The notes beneath the pieces are model-generated. The model did not search any database and was not told where the DNA came from. It saw nothing but the letters and a program-made list of their open reading frames with translations. DNA of 64,000 nt from Rhipidocladum racemiflorum (Eukaryota; Streptophyta; Magnoliopsida; Poales; Poaceae), in the NCBI GenBank assembly GCA_036346355.1, contig CM070581.1, forward strand, positions 44,411,849-44,475,848. The letters run 5' to 3'. Both the position numbers and the translations under genes were made by a program. This document shows positions 44,141 through 56,131 of this stretch, in pieces; within the stretch, counting starts at the first letter, position 1, and every line of letters begins with the position of its first letter.

Positions 44141-47100
44141 TTCAACAGGATTCGACCTCGAATCCTAGACATGCCACTACGCCAACCCAACAACACACGG
44201 AGATCTAATCTTCGCGGTTCAAACCTGAAGAAAAGAGCTTTGGGCAAAACTCGCCTCCACGAGACTTCAACTCCCAGGTCGCTTCTCTAAATAAAACCAC
44301 TGGAATTTACACTGATCGAGACTCGATGACAGGACGCTTAGGTTCGAAGACCAACAACTTTAATGATAACTCGCAACCAAAACTTGCGAGAACTTTACTC
44401 AACATTGAAACACAAAGTACTAACACATGGTCTCAGCACGACCCCAAGCTATAAGATAAATCCTCAAACGGCCCACAAAAGAAAACGGTCTCATACTCCT
44501 CATTCTATGCATTCCTTGGCACTAAAGTGCCTGATCCATTTAACCAAAGCCACTCTCCAGAAGGATATGGTACCAACTTCTAGATCTATCTTCCGCTCCC
44601 ACGCACAAAAGTGATTCACGTCTCAACCTCTCAACTGTGGTTCGTCGTATTCAAGACGACGCAAACCAAGTGAGACACAACACTCTAAGATCGGGGACAA
44701 AAGATCCAATACTCTTCAAAAACAAAAAGCAATTACTAGCAACCACCAAGTAGTCCACTAATCAATGGATCAACCCTACTGAGGAACACCTCAACGACAC
44801 AATTCTCCAAGAAGGTTTGCATTGAGTCATACACAACCTTCCACTCAATGGACCACGATAAAGAGTACAATCATTGAGTGAGCTCAACCATAATCATGAA
44901 CCCAATTGGTCCACCTACAACAACTCAAACCCCAAAGCGCTAAAACCACTTTGGAAAGGATCCGGCAACATCCAAAGAGCACACATTTTAATTTCCTATG
45001 CCAAGACACAAAGGAAACGCAAATCCCCTACACCACAACCAAAATACCAGAAATTCTTCATTGTTTCTTTTCATACTAAAAAGCAAGGGAAATCTCGTTT
45101 CATGACGAAAATGCACACTCTTCAAGAGCACTCCGGATTAGTCATATCTCCATATATGACTTTCTCACCGACCTGGCTCAACGACTCTTTTATCATTTAA
45201 CATCTAAAAACGATGTCCTGTTTACTTTTCACCATTCCTCCATCATGTAACAACACTACCGAATAGTCATTCACATAACGACTTCTTTCTCGGTATCACA
45301 TGAATAAATCTCGAATAACATCGAGAGTTGCGCTAATTCATATAAACTATGACGGCAGCATAGTTAACAGTAAGGCACCACATCATATCAGAACCCACCA
45401 ATGATAGATAGCTAAACTTGCAAAACATCACATTTTAACCAAAATCACCATTTTGGAAAAGAACATCGACTCCAAAGTCAAACATCTGCACAAACAACCG
45501 CCATAAATTTTCTCAAAGAGAAAGGGAAACACATTTTCAAAAGAGAACACTTCACTAACAGCATTGCCGATGAAACATCCACAAAAAAACCACCTTTTGA
45601 AGCACTTGCAAACTCTACACAAATTTTTCCAAATAAATCCAACTCTAGCAAAGAAAAGATTACAAATTAAACCTCGTGAGTTTTCCAACATAACCCTCTA
45701 TGTCCATTTGTTTCCTTTAAAATTTATTCCAAAGATAATTCAGGGCGAACGCGAAAGGGCGCGATCCACTCAAAAACTTTTGGGGTGTAAATCCATACTC
45801 ATAGCACCAACTAAACAAATTAGCCAAAACCAAATATTTGCACCAATTTCTACGAGTTTTAGGGAAACTCTGAAACACAGCATATGGAACACCTTGACCG
45901 AAAACCCTTCAACCAAAATGGCAAACAACCAAACCAGTCCAAAAGCTTTTGAACACAAGCTCAGTATAAAAAGAACCATCTCTTAGTACTCCACTACGCT
46001 TTCCATTAAAGACTTCAATAATCACTATTTACTCCCTGAGAAGCCCCAACACAATTAAACCAAAAGCTTCACAACAAATTCTTCCTCTAGTTACCATTCC
46101 CAACACTTTTAATTCGGGTTTATGATGCTTATCAAAAAGGCACCCAACCAAGACTATATTGACATGATCCCCACGGATCACCGAATCATAATACTTCTTA
46201 TTCTAAATTTGAAACACAGTACTTCAACAAATCTTTCAGCAAGATCAACATATAAATTTCATACCTCCTATATATTCACGTCTCGACAACCGAACCTTAT
46301 TCAGTTAAACAACGACTTCAACATGTAAATATTATCTCCACAGGGAAGAATTCGTAAGTGAGACTCTAAGTTATACTTTCATTAAGGATAAGATCATTTA
46401 TCATGTTCATTATCCAAAGCTCACTCCATCGCAACATGTTAAAATTTTCCTCTATTTTAACCATGGTTTTCAAACGAGTAATCTAAACAGTTACCACCAC
46501 TACTTAGTCATCAATATCAACAAAAGGGCATAATCATCAACCAACAACATTACTTTTAGCTACCCTATACATAGGTGATAACAAAATTACCACCACACAA
46601 CATACTCCCATTATTTAAAATAGATTGAATACTAGCATTAACACTGCCCTTAACAACATCATTAAGAACAAGTCTTATGTCTTCTCAATTGATATCAATA
46701 CTAGCATTGTAGAGACACAACTGCATACTTCCAAATATACTAGTAGTTTGCAACAACGTAAATAGCAACTCTAATCAACTTCCAAATTAAAGCCACTAGT
46801 CAACATGATTAAATTTCTCTATTAACTCGTTAGGTTAGAACATCTTTAAACAACCAGCAAAGTTTCTTTAACAATAACAGCAGTCTACATCATCTTAATG
46901 TTTTAACTATGCATCAGGGTTTAAAACTTTAAACATAATCGGGGGTCATAAGCACTTTTATAACAAAGCAACAGATTCTAAGCATGTACATTAACACATT
47001 CAATCATTCTCGCTACAGAGTAATCTACAACACTACTTGTCTATTTATTCTCAAGCTAGAGATATTAATCACATTGAATTGACTCCACTCACAATTTAAC

Positions 47101-48144
47101 TTAACAATACATCATCCCAAAAACCACATTGGTACATGCTACATAACATGCTAAACAACAATTCTTACTAGGGACAAACGATTTCAGTCAAAAGACTACT
47201 TACTTTGTTTGCAGCATTTTAGTTTTAAAACTCATCCCAAATTCATAAGGAAACTTGACTCTCAAAATTGCAATGAGACAAACCCAAACTTGGTCATGCA
47301 AAAGGAATTCTCCAAAACACTTTTCAATCTCAAAGGCTCCCATAGAGGAAAATGGTTGAAAGACAATTTTCTTAAAAGGGAACCAAGCGATTTAGTAATC
47401 CTTTTCAAATAAAACCTTAACACCAAACCCCAAACTTTCACGAAACAAGAAGGGTTTTCAAAGATGATTTCTCAAACCAGAAAAATGACGAAATCAAACA
47501 CCACTTACTCCTACAAAGCCACAGAACTTCAGCCCTGACAACCAGGTCTGGCATAGCACCTCAATAACTCCTTTAACCTCGGAGAAAGACAAACACAGAA
47601 ATAAATTGAATGCTTCTTCCCCATAAAGAAATCAACAAACTAAGCATCAAAACTGGAAAGGCGCCCAAAAGAAGCGCAACACTAGACTCCTCTTCTTCGT
47701 CTTCAACCAAGGAAGACAAAACCACACACCGCATACGGAACGCTCTGCGAAAATCCAATACCAAACACTTTTCTTTTGGTTTCCATCAACTAAAACCAAG
47801 AAAACCAACCAAAACCGACCATAGAACGATAAAGAACATCCGAAGGAATCCACCACCAAACTCTTCTATTTGACTCCAGTCAACTACCCGATCTACGACA
47901 GAAAGGGTAAGCACTCTTCTCCTACAGGGGTTAATAGTTCTTCGGTGATGGCGCTAACCGGTCACACCGTCAAACTTCACCCTTACTATGAACCAAAAGA
48001 GGTGACCGAAACCCTTCGGCACCACAACCCCACTTTATCACCACAACAAGCAAAATTCTATCATTTATCTCATAGACATAGCGACATGCATTGTCAAATG
48101 AAACATTCAACATCAAAGCTTAAATACAACATTTAAGCGTAAGG
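44141..48144 (-). other. LARD internal region, noncoding
   Basis: About 4 kb with no recognisable protein in either direction. The plus strand is conspicuously A+C-rich (sense strand T+G-rich) over most of its length. A degenerate echo of the LTR word TAGTCAT...GACTTTCTCACCG occurs at 45138-45175. Confidence 0.75.
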
Positions 48145-48365
48145 AAACGATACCCAAACCCTTTTCCTACTGTGCATCCATGTGTGTCAAATTTTAGATT
48201 AGTTATACCACTTTTGCAAGTTTTAATGTTGCTATCCTATGACAAAATTTTAGTAAAAACCTAAGCCATGTTTCTAAGTTATTCCACATCACATTTTAGT
48301 TGTAACCTAAGGTATGATACTAAAAATACATATTCCAAAGACCTACAGCCCGCTCTGATACCAAC
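48145..48365 (-). promoter_or_regulatory. LARD leader and primer binding site, conserved with the coding partner
   Basis: 48150-48365 aligns with 57640-57850 at high identity, far above the rest of the internal regions. It ends in the PBS, minus strand TTGGTATCAGAGCGGG (about 48349-48364). Likely contains cis signals for tRNA priming and RNA packaging; the packaging role is inference. Confidence 0.75.
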
Positions 48366-50590
48366 TATAACACCCCAGCATCTAGTATGCCCGAATGCTA
48401 CCAAACATAGACTAAACATCAACTAAAAACCATAAGTGACGACAAATTTCAGCAAAGGCACAAATGCTAAACACCGAAATTTCGGCAGCATCTCCTTTAT
48501 TTTATCATGATTTGAACAATAGCAATATCATAGCAAAATATTTCATAACATAAGACATCTAAAGCAGCAATATATAATGGATAAAACATCATCATAAGCA
48601 ATTAAACCAAAACCAACCACACAAACATCTATAGCTAAGCAAAGAGGATCAACAGCACATTAAAATTATTCCATACACCTAGTTCAGGGCACTATTATTA
48701 TGATCATGACCCAAGGTTGGTAAATGTGACTGGAACTACGTGAAGATGTGTAGCTAATGCCCTTTCCCACATGCCGGTGTCATGGTACCTAAAAGAAACA
48801 ACATAAACACAAGCGTGAGTTCATCACTCAGCAAGTATATTGCAATGGTACAAACAAAAACAATTACATGGCTACAACAACTCACATCATGTATATCATC
48901 TCATTCATGTTCACAAATCATTATCATCATTATTATGTATGCAATGCGATGCGATGTGATGCTCATATCTCCTTGGAAACTCATACCGGTATGGTTGAGT
49001 ACACACCCGTCGGTGTGCACCCTCTCCCCCTTCCATCCCAAAGATGGAGGGTGCCTACTCCTCGCTTCCCCACACCGCGGTGGATGGAATCACGATGTAG
49101 GACTTACTCATTGGATCTCCGGAATAGTCATAACTTTCTCACCGACCTTCCCCGGACTAGTTATGACTTTCTCACCGCCCGGGCCATGTATCATGTCATG
49201 TATGCAATCATGCCAATATCATAAATCATTTGTACATTATCACATGGCATCATAACATAGTAAGCATATCCATCATATCATTGGCAATCATTAAAGCATA
49301 GCATGTGAACATATCATGTAATAGATCTCAATCACAACCGATCTAGCAAACAATAACCCGCTACCCATTCCAATACACTTGCCTCAACCACGGGCGACGG
49401 ATTGGCGAGATGTAGAGGGCACTCCCGGGGTCACACCACCTGCACATAGGTACCACACACTCACAATCATGTCCACAAAACAGTACGCAAACCCTCATCT
49501 ACCCCGACATTGCCAACTACTCGCAAAACCCAAAAACAGGGGTTCTGTCCCGTCGGGACAGCAGCCTTCCAAAAGGCATAACTCGGGTTCTAAGACTCCG
49601 AATCAATTAAACGAGTACATCCTCGCGTAGCTTAGGAAATTTCCTAACTTTTTCTAAGTATACAGAAAGACTGATTCGGACTCTAAAGTTGTTTAATCTA
49701 CAAAATACCGTGATCTGTTCCAATCACGTCACAGATTTTAATACGTTCGGTAAAACGATCATAACTTTCAAACGGCTAGGCGAAATTTAAAGTTCTTTAT
49801 ACCCACTGAAAGGTATTGAAATTACCTACAACTTCTTCAACAGTCGTACGACCAGATTCTGACTCTAAATTGGCAAAAAACCAAACCCTAGGTCGACTGC
49901 TCATGCTGTCCGAAAAAGAGAACGTGGCAATTTCTAGATCTAATCTAATCTACTCAATTCTAGCACTACCAGTTGATCTAAAAACATGATAATAACCCTA
50001 AGAACAGTACCTAGGCCAACCCCAAGGTGTCCCATGGCCATACCTTCGCCCGACGCACGAAAACCCAACGGATCTCCTCCCGGTTCGCGCGATCTCCTTC
50101 CTTGCTCCCAATCCACCGGATCTCCTCATCGAGGAGCGCTCCAATGGATGAATCTTCGAGTTGGCGAGGTGGAGAACTCCCCTAGGGGTAGCAAGGGAGG
50201 TGGAGAGGTGGTGGAGAGGTGGTGGCGCAAGCAAGGGAGCAATGGGGGCGGCTAGGGAAGGAGGAGGTGAGGAGAGGTGGCCCATTGGGAAGGGCGGCTA
50301 GGGTTTTCTTGTAGGGGGCGCACAAGGGGCAGTAGGGGGCACAATAAGGGCTGGGGGGAGGCCCCCAACCAGGTCTCCTACTTCTATTTGGACTCAAACT
50401 CCATCCCACCAAAGCCCACTACCCTTTCCCTAAGGCCCAAACTCCTCCGGGAAGGCCCAAATCCCCGGAAACGGCCCGAAAGCGCAAATTAACCCCATAA
50501 CGTATGGTTTCAACCTCCAATTTCATATTTCATAAAGTTTTTGACCTCAATATTCACATAAATAAGGTTACGACACTCCGTGGTGTCACA
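48366..50590 (-). repeat. LARD 5' LTR
   Basis: Pair of 41917-44126. Its inner terminus reads TATAACACC in place of TGTAACACC, a single change at the LTR tip. Confidence 0.92.
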
Positions 50591-51809
50591 CCTACGACCC
50601 TCAAAGGGTGGCGATCTTGGTTCATTAGGGTGTCGGCACAAAAACGGGTAGAATGGGAGCGAATGGGAATAGCCGAATCCCTTTCTTTAAGCCTAGCCGA
50701 GCTTGAGGCCAATGAACCCCTAGTAGCCGCAGCCTGTTATTTTTGGTCCGATTCCTTCAATGCCTTTCTCTTCCCAACTGGCCCGATTGGCCCTACCTTG
50801 CTTGATGTGGCCCAACTGTGCTGCCTTAGGCCAGATGGTGACCAACTGTCGGCTTTTAGTGGGAAACCCAGTTTTAAGCTGATCCGAAAGAAGGGCGAGG
50901 GTTGGCATAAGTACATTCAAAACAATAACAAGGTGAACGGTCTAGTATCGGCTGAAGAGCACGTTGCTTTTCTCAACCTTTGGTTAGACCGATACCTTTT
51001 TTGCGGAGCTTCCCTTGGCCCTACCCAAACCTTCCAGCTGATAGCGGAACGCCTGGTGGACGGTCATCAGCTTGCGCTTGGGAAAACATTTTTAGGGGCT
51101 GTATACCACATGATGCATGTAATCCGTAGCCGCCTTTTCTCTGGTTTTACCAACTTTGTCATCGGTAACATAGGAGGGCCTTTATGGTTTATCCAGATCT
51201 GGCTCCACTGCATGTTTAGCCGATCTATCCTTTCCGAGCCCTTAGGAAATTCAGCCTATCCTAGGGAAGATTATCTGGAACACGTGACTCCCCAGTATAG
51301 AGCTAGCCGATCTTACTGCTGGCGCGTTAAAGATGTCACCAGCCGGCTTGCACAAATACCTCAGTTTCTTTCTGACCCTAGATAGAGCTTCTTTTGGTCA
51401 GCCGGATTTCTTTTGCTACATCGATGTAGCCGACTATCCATGGCCCTCATTCCTCCATTTGGATGCCGATAGCTCTTCGATGCCCCAATTTACATTGGAT
51501 TTGTATAGGATTATCATTTCCCCTTGTATAATTCATGTCGTCCTGAATACCCGGAACCGAACATTTCAGCCATCATATGAATTTTATCATCCTTCGGTTT
51601 ATGCCCGACAACTGGGTTTTGGGCAAACTATTCCTTGCTTCTTGTTATCTTGTATTGAGCCCCGGTCTCGGGTGACCAATAGTACTACCGCGGAAGTCGT
51701 GCTCGAAGTAGCCGACGATCTTCAAGTTTTTTCGATGCCTCAATTCTCGTCGATCGGCTTCTTTTTCGACATGGTGGTCTGCTATCTCGGAAGCCCTCCT
51801 GTTGGATAG
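50591..51809 (+). pseudogene. Tat antisense gene, plant mobile domain part
   Basis: The frame resuming after the LARD encodes TLKGWRSWFIRVSAQKRVEW, LEANEPLVAAACYFWSDSFN, TGPIGPTLLDVAQLCCL and later VDGHQLALGKTFLGAVYHM, the signature of the plant mobile domain (PMD, aminotransferase-like) found in retrotransposons and in MAIN/MAIL-type host proteins. It shifts by one base at 51333-51385, then continues (AGLHKYLSFFLTLDRASFG ... DVADYPWPSF) to a stop at 51807-51809, next to a possible GT donor. An ATG inside the LARD LTR at 50504 is in frame with this part, so an LTR-initiated fusion product is also possible. Confidence 0.78.
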
Positions 51810-51944
51810 GTCTACATCGGCTATACTTTCTTTATTTTTACCCAACTATCATAAGCCGATGGTAGATTCTGGTGACTCCAGCGAGAGTTCCGGTTATACC
51901 AACTCTTCGGTAGCCGTAGAGGTACCGGTACTGGTATCGTTTTG

Positions 51945-53259
51945 AATTTCCTTCATGGTCGGCCTTCACTAACCTTTCCTATTTTTCAGACCACAGCGAC
52001 TGGGGCGCAAGTGGCCAACCCGTCAGCCCCATCTGGAAGTGGCCGCCAGCACCGCTCTGGCCAAGCGACCAGCCTAACAGGGTACACGTCGGGTACCTTG
52101 GGCGTCCATAGCCCATCTTTGTCGGACCTTGCTCGACAACAATGTCCTGCGAGTAAGCTTCTTATTGCAAATTGCTTTTTCTATACTTGCTGCCGGTGCT
52201 TACTCTGATATAAACAGAGAGGAAGAAGAAATCTGCAACCAGACGATCTCCCAAACCCATGGAACGTTCGGCCGACCATTCTCCCGGTCAATCGACTACC
52301 GAGGTAATTTTGGGATTGCAATATTATCGTTCATCGGCTTTTTGGTACTAATTATCCTCTTGGTTCCAGCGATCGCCATCGGTGCCAACGGCCAGGGCTT
52401 TAGCTGACATTCAGGGTACTTCGTCGGCTATTCCATCACTGTTATCTCCCACGCTTCCGGTCGTGCCGCCTCCGACATCGCCCGCCCCCGCGTCCCCAGC
52501 ACCGCCAGTGGATCCAACTGACCTGCTTGGCTTCAACTTGGATGATCTGTGCGACCCGGAGGTGGTGGCTATAGACGATTATCCAGCCGACATCCGGATG
52601 ATACTGGGCGCATCTGCAGAGGCATCGGCCGCTGTGACTTCCATGCCAGGCATGCAGGAACGGCTCAACTCCCTTTTGAACGAAGTCATGCAGCCTGAGG
52701 CACGGCTTCTGGCCGATACCCAACCATTGAGGACTGTTATGGCTGCGGTTGAAGTCGATCCCCCCCGGAAGATATGAGGGCCCTTCTGGATGTCTGCCAT
52801 TTTGATGGTTAGAGGGGAGTGGTGGAAGCTGCGAGGAGCAGGATAGCCCAAAGAGCCGCTCAGCAAGCCGACCGGGACCTTCTGGACAAACTGGTGGTCG
52901 ACTCAAAGTCTAAGAAACAGCAATTTGATCAAGACGTCGCCAATCTAAAGTTGGTCAAAACACAAGTCCAGAAGCTTGAGTCGGCCAAGAAATCCCTCGA
53001 GGAGCAGCTGGCTGCGACCACACGACAACTGGCCGATTGTCAAACGCGCGTTACTACGTCAGCCACCGCCTTATCAAACCAGAAATGGAGCCTTGGCGAG
53101 GTGGTGGCCCAAGTGAAGGTGCAGTCGGCCAAGTTGAAAGCTGTTCCCGGGAACATGGCTGACAATCAACGCATTGTGGATGGCGTCCAAGAAACTATCG
53201 GCAAGGCGGCGGCTGCTCTGTTGGGTTTAGGAGCCCATCTGCCTAGATCCGGGTTGTGA
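51945..53259 (+). pseudogene. Tat antisense gene, C-terminal exons with coiled coil
   Basis: Intron-like junctions punctuate this part: acceptor TTTTTCAG before 51990, donor GTAAGC at 52152, acceptor ATAAACAG before 52219, donor GTAATT near 52305 and acceptor TTCCAG before 52370. 52382-52777 is Pro/Ser/Ala-rich, then acidic (LLGFNLDDLCDPEVVAIDD). 52819-53259 is a ~145-residue helical, heptad-rich segment (LVKTQVQKLESAKKSLEEQL) ending in a stop. The layout (mobile domain, Pro-rich linker, coiled coil) suggests one spliced gene, but I could not close every junction in frame. Confidence 0.6.
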
Positions 53260-53481
53260 ACTGAATTGATCATCTGTGTCGGGCGTCGACTAAATACTTT
53301 GTTGACGAAACTTTTGATGTCATCGGCTCTATAGCCGATCTCTCATGATGTAAACAATGTTTTAACTGTCTTTTATTGTGATGCGATGTAAACGATATGC
53401 TGTGACCCGATCGGTCGTTGACCGGCCTTTTAATCTTTCAGCCAATTGGTATGCATATGTATGTAATCGGCCTTATATTTA
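53260..53481 (+). other. 3' flank of the Tat antisense gene
   Basis: AT-rich with GCCGAT words. The convergent integrase frame ends at 53482, so the two genes meet tail to tail across about 220 bp. Confidence 0.5.
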
Positions 53482-53949
53482 TTAGGACCCGATCCAGACG
53501 CTAGGATAGTACACCTTCAAATACTTTCCATTGATTGCTTTAGGCAGAACGACTCCTTCCAAGGTCTCGAGTATATACGAGTTTCCATTGATTGGCCGAT
53601 TTATCTTATAAGGCCCCTCCCATGTTGGGGACCATTTGCCGAATCGATTGTCCTTAGACTCGATCGGCAATATAGTTTTCCATACTAAATCGGCCTAATT
53701 AAAAGATTTAGGCACAACCTTATTATTATATGATCTGGCAACTCTTTCCTTATTCCTTCTAAGCCGATCCAATGTGATCAGCCTTAACCCAGCTAAATCG
53801 TCTAAGTTGTCCAGCATTGCTTGCTTGTACTCATCGACTGGTAAATTGTCTTGTTGGGCCGTTCTGACCGAGTTGATATTGATTTCTACGGGCAAAACGG
53901 CTTCTTGTCCATATACCAACTGGAAGGGGGATAGTTTAATTGAACCATG
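53482..53949 (-). pseudogene. Tat integrase C-terminal fragment
   Basis: Minus strand SPFQLVYGQEAVLPVEIN is the end of the gypsy integrase core. Then an in-frame stop near 53695, then FGKWSPTWEGPYKINRPINGN, the C-terminal GPF/Y-type segment. Everything upstream (integrase core, RNase H, most of RT) is missing from the window. The break at 53950 coincides with an LTR-like end. Confidence 0.85.
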
Positions 53950-55233
53950 TGTCAAGGCCCTAACCTCAAAAATTCTGGGAAATCCGGAGTATCCGGATTA
54001 AACGTCCGGAATGTCCGGATATAACCCGGAGTATCCGGATGAAACATCCGGAGTATCCGGATTAGCTCGACCAAACGCTCCAACCCGAAGTGTCCGGACA
54101 AATTGTCCGGAGTGTCTGGGTTAATGCTACCGAAGACCCCAACCCGGAGTCTCCGGGTTGAACGTTCGGAGAGTCCGGATTTTTCAGGGGTTTTGTATAA
54201 AAGTCTCATTTCATGGCTTTCACTCATTTATCCTCTTCTCCACTTGCTCTCCACCCTTGTGCGTGCTCTCCTCCACCCAAGCTTGTCTCCGGTGACTCTC
54301 CACTCCGACGACCTCCCGTGCTCCTCCCCGACGACTTCCTCACCCCGGTGTCCTCAAGATCCTCCCCAAGCCGGTGTTTTCCTTCCTCCACCCAGCTTCA
54401 CTTTCCTCTCCTTCATCCTCCTTGAAGGTAGGATCTCTTTTTGGAGTCCGTTTGTGGTTCTTGGGTTCTAGGGCTTCCATGGGGTTGGATTTGGGGTTTG
54501 GTGTGTAGATTGGGAGTTGGGGAAAGCTTTGGGGGTGTTAGGGTTTTGGTGGGTGGTTGGATTTGGGTTGGATTAGGCAAGGCTAGGATATAGGGCTAGA
54601 GATCGGGGTTAGATGATGCCGTTCTAAGCATCGGATTAGGTTTTGGTTGGAGATGTTAGGAATGAGCCTCGTTCGTCGTGGTTTGGGTTGGCTTGGAGCT
54701 TCTCCGGCTTAGCCGTGTGTAGGAAAGTGGTAGATCGGGTTCTCGCGGTGCCGTAGAACTCAGTAGCACTTCAATCCCTAGTGTTTGTTGGGCGAAATGC
54801 ACCGTGTCCGGAATGTCCGGACAAAGGTCCGGAGTGTCCGCCCTAGTCCGGAGTGTCCGGACCTAATTATCCGGAATGTCCAGCTTATCCGGACTGTCCG
54901 GATATTAAACCCGGACTGTCCGGGTTTGCCTGGTCTGTCTCGGTGGGGTTTGTAATTGTTTTTCAATTCAATTGCATTGCATTGCATGCATCTCATTCAT
55001 GCATTATGTTCGTGTAGAGAACGAGACCGCGGTGACCGACGTGACCGTGGTTGAGGGGATTGCCGATGAGCAACTTATCACCGATACGCAAGCAGAAGCA
55101 CAAGGCAAGCACCTAAGCATATTCAACCCTAATCGTAATTCTATTTTTGTGAATGAACTGCTTATTGGATGTTTAAGTATGCATTAGGAGTTTAATTGTG
55201 GGAATGGTACTAGATCCCAATTGTTGAACATAC
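53950..55233 (+). mobile_element. Truncated plus-strand LTR with TCCGGA array
   Basis: Begins TGTCAAGGCCCTAACC at the integrase break. TATA box TATAAAAG at 54196-54203. Clusters of TCCGGA at 53978-54180 and 54800-54930. Sequence at 54990-55225 resembles transcribed parts of grass gypsy LTRs. It stops at about 55233 where minus-strand RT sequence begins. No internal region or second LTR. Confidence 0.65.
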
Positions 55234-56131
55234 ACGAATCTGATTATACCCCGACTAAAGATCAATCTTGGAGAACACTTTTGCTCCCTTCAGTTGGTCA
55301 AACAGATCCTCGATGCGAGGCAAAGGATACTTGTTCTTGACTGTCACTTGATTAAGAGCACGATAATCAATGCACATGCGCCAACTTCCATCCTTCTTCG
55401 AGACGAAGAGAACGGGTGCTCCCCATGGCGAAACGCTACGCCGAATAAAGCCCTTGGCCAACAAATCCTCCAACTGCTTTTTCAACTCGCCTTGAAAAGG
55501 ACGAGCCAAGCGGTATGGAGAGATAGAAATAGGTCGAGTGCCAGGAACAAAATTGATACGAAACTCCACATTCCTCACAGGAGGTAAACCAGGCAACTCG
55601 TCAGGGAACACATCAACAAACTCCTTCACTACAGGAATCTCCTCAATGGAAACTGAAGAAGATGGCTTTTCTGACATAGCCATGAGGAAACCCAACTGCT
55701 TCAAACGGCGACCAGAAAATAGACTAGCCAAGGCAAAGACGGAACTAGAGGGTATACCACCTTGAAAGGTCAACTCTACCCCTGACGGGGCTTGCAAGGC
55801 AACCGTCTTCCAGAAACAACAGATCTTGGCACAGTACTGATGCAGCCAGTCCATGCCCAAAATGACATCAAAAGGAGCCAACTGGATCACCATAAGATTG
55901 GCGAAGAAAACCTCGTCATCAAAGGCAATGGTGCAACCCGGGCAAACCAAGGAACTAGCAATCAAACCCCTAGGAGAACTGACTAACACAGACTCAGAAA
56001 TCCGCTGAACTCCCAACTTAGCTCTACTAGCAAACTCGATTTACACAAAAGAATAGGATGCTCCTAATCAAAGCGTAACAAAGGCATCAACGGAATCCAC
56101 GAGCAGAGTACTGAAACCACCTCTGGATGCC
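55234..56131 (-). pseudogene. Protease and RT start of the truncated Tekay element
   Basis: Frame 55255-56016 runs from the late protease (ILGMDWLHQYCAKIC) through FPDELPGLPPVRNVEF to RT (RMCIDYRALNQVTVKNKYPL, FSKIDL). A stop (55255-55257) then interrupts a short RT continuation that breaks at about 55233. Upstream (56017-56131) the protease active site is damaged: the strand reads GATTAGGAGCA where Asp-Ser-Gly-Ala is expected, with an adjacent stop. Cannot give a working protein. Confidence 0.85.

Larger units (their letters stand above)
41917..50590 (-). mobile_element. LARD-type non-autonomous LTR retrotransposon
   Basis: LTRs 41917-44126 and 48366-50590 (about 2.2 kb), duplication CCTAC, PPT at 44127-44140, PBS at 48349-48365. 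The ~4.2 kb between PPT and PBS has no gag, protease, RT or integrase similarity in any frame. LTRs are nearly identical (isolated differences, e.g. around 42665/49115 and 43325/49770), so the insertion is young. Shares LTR family and leader with the coding element at 55234-60039. Confidence 0.92.

Noticed and set aside
45428..45979. Two minus-strand frames (87 and 69 codons) as remnants of a LARD-encoded protein
   Set aside because: Phe/Cys/Leu-rich composition follows the T+G-rich sense strand; no retroviral or other motif.
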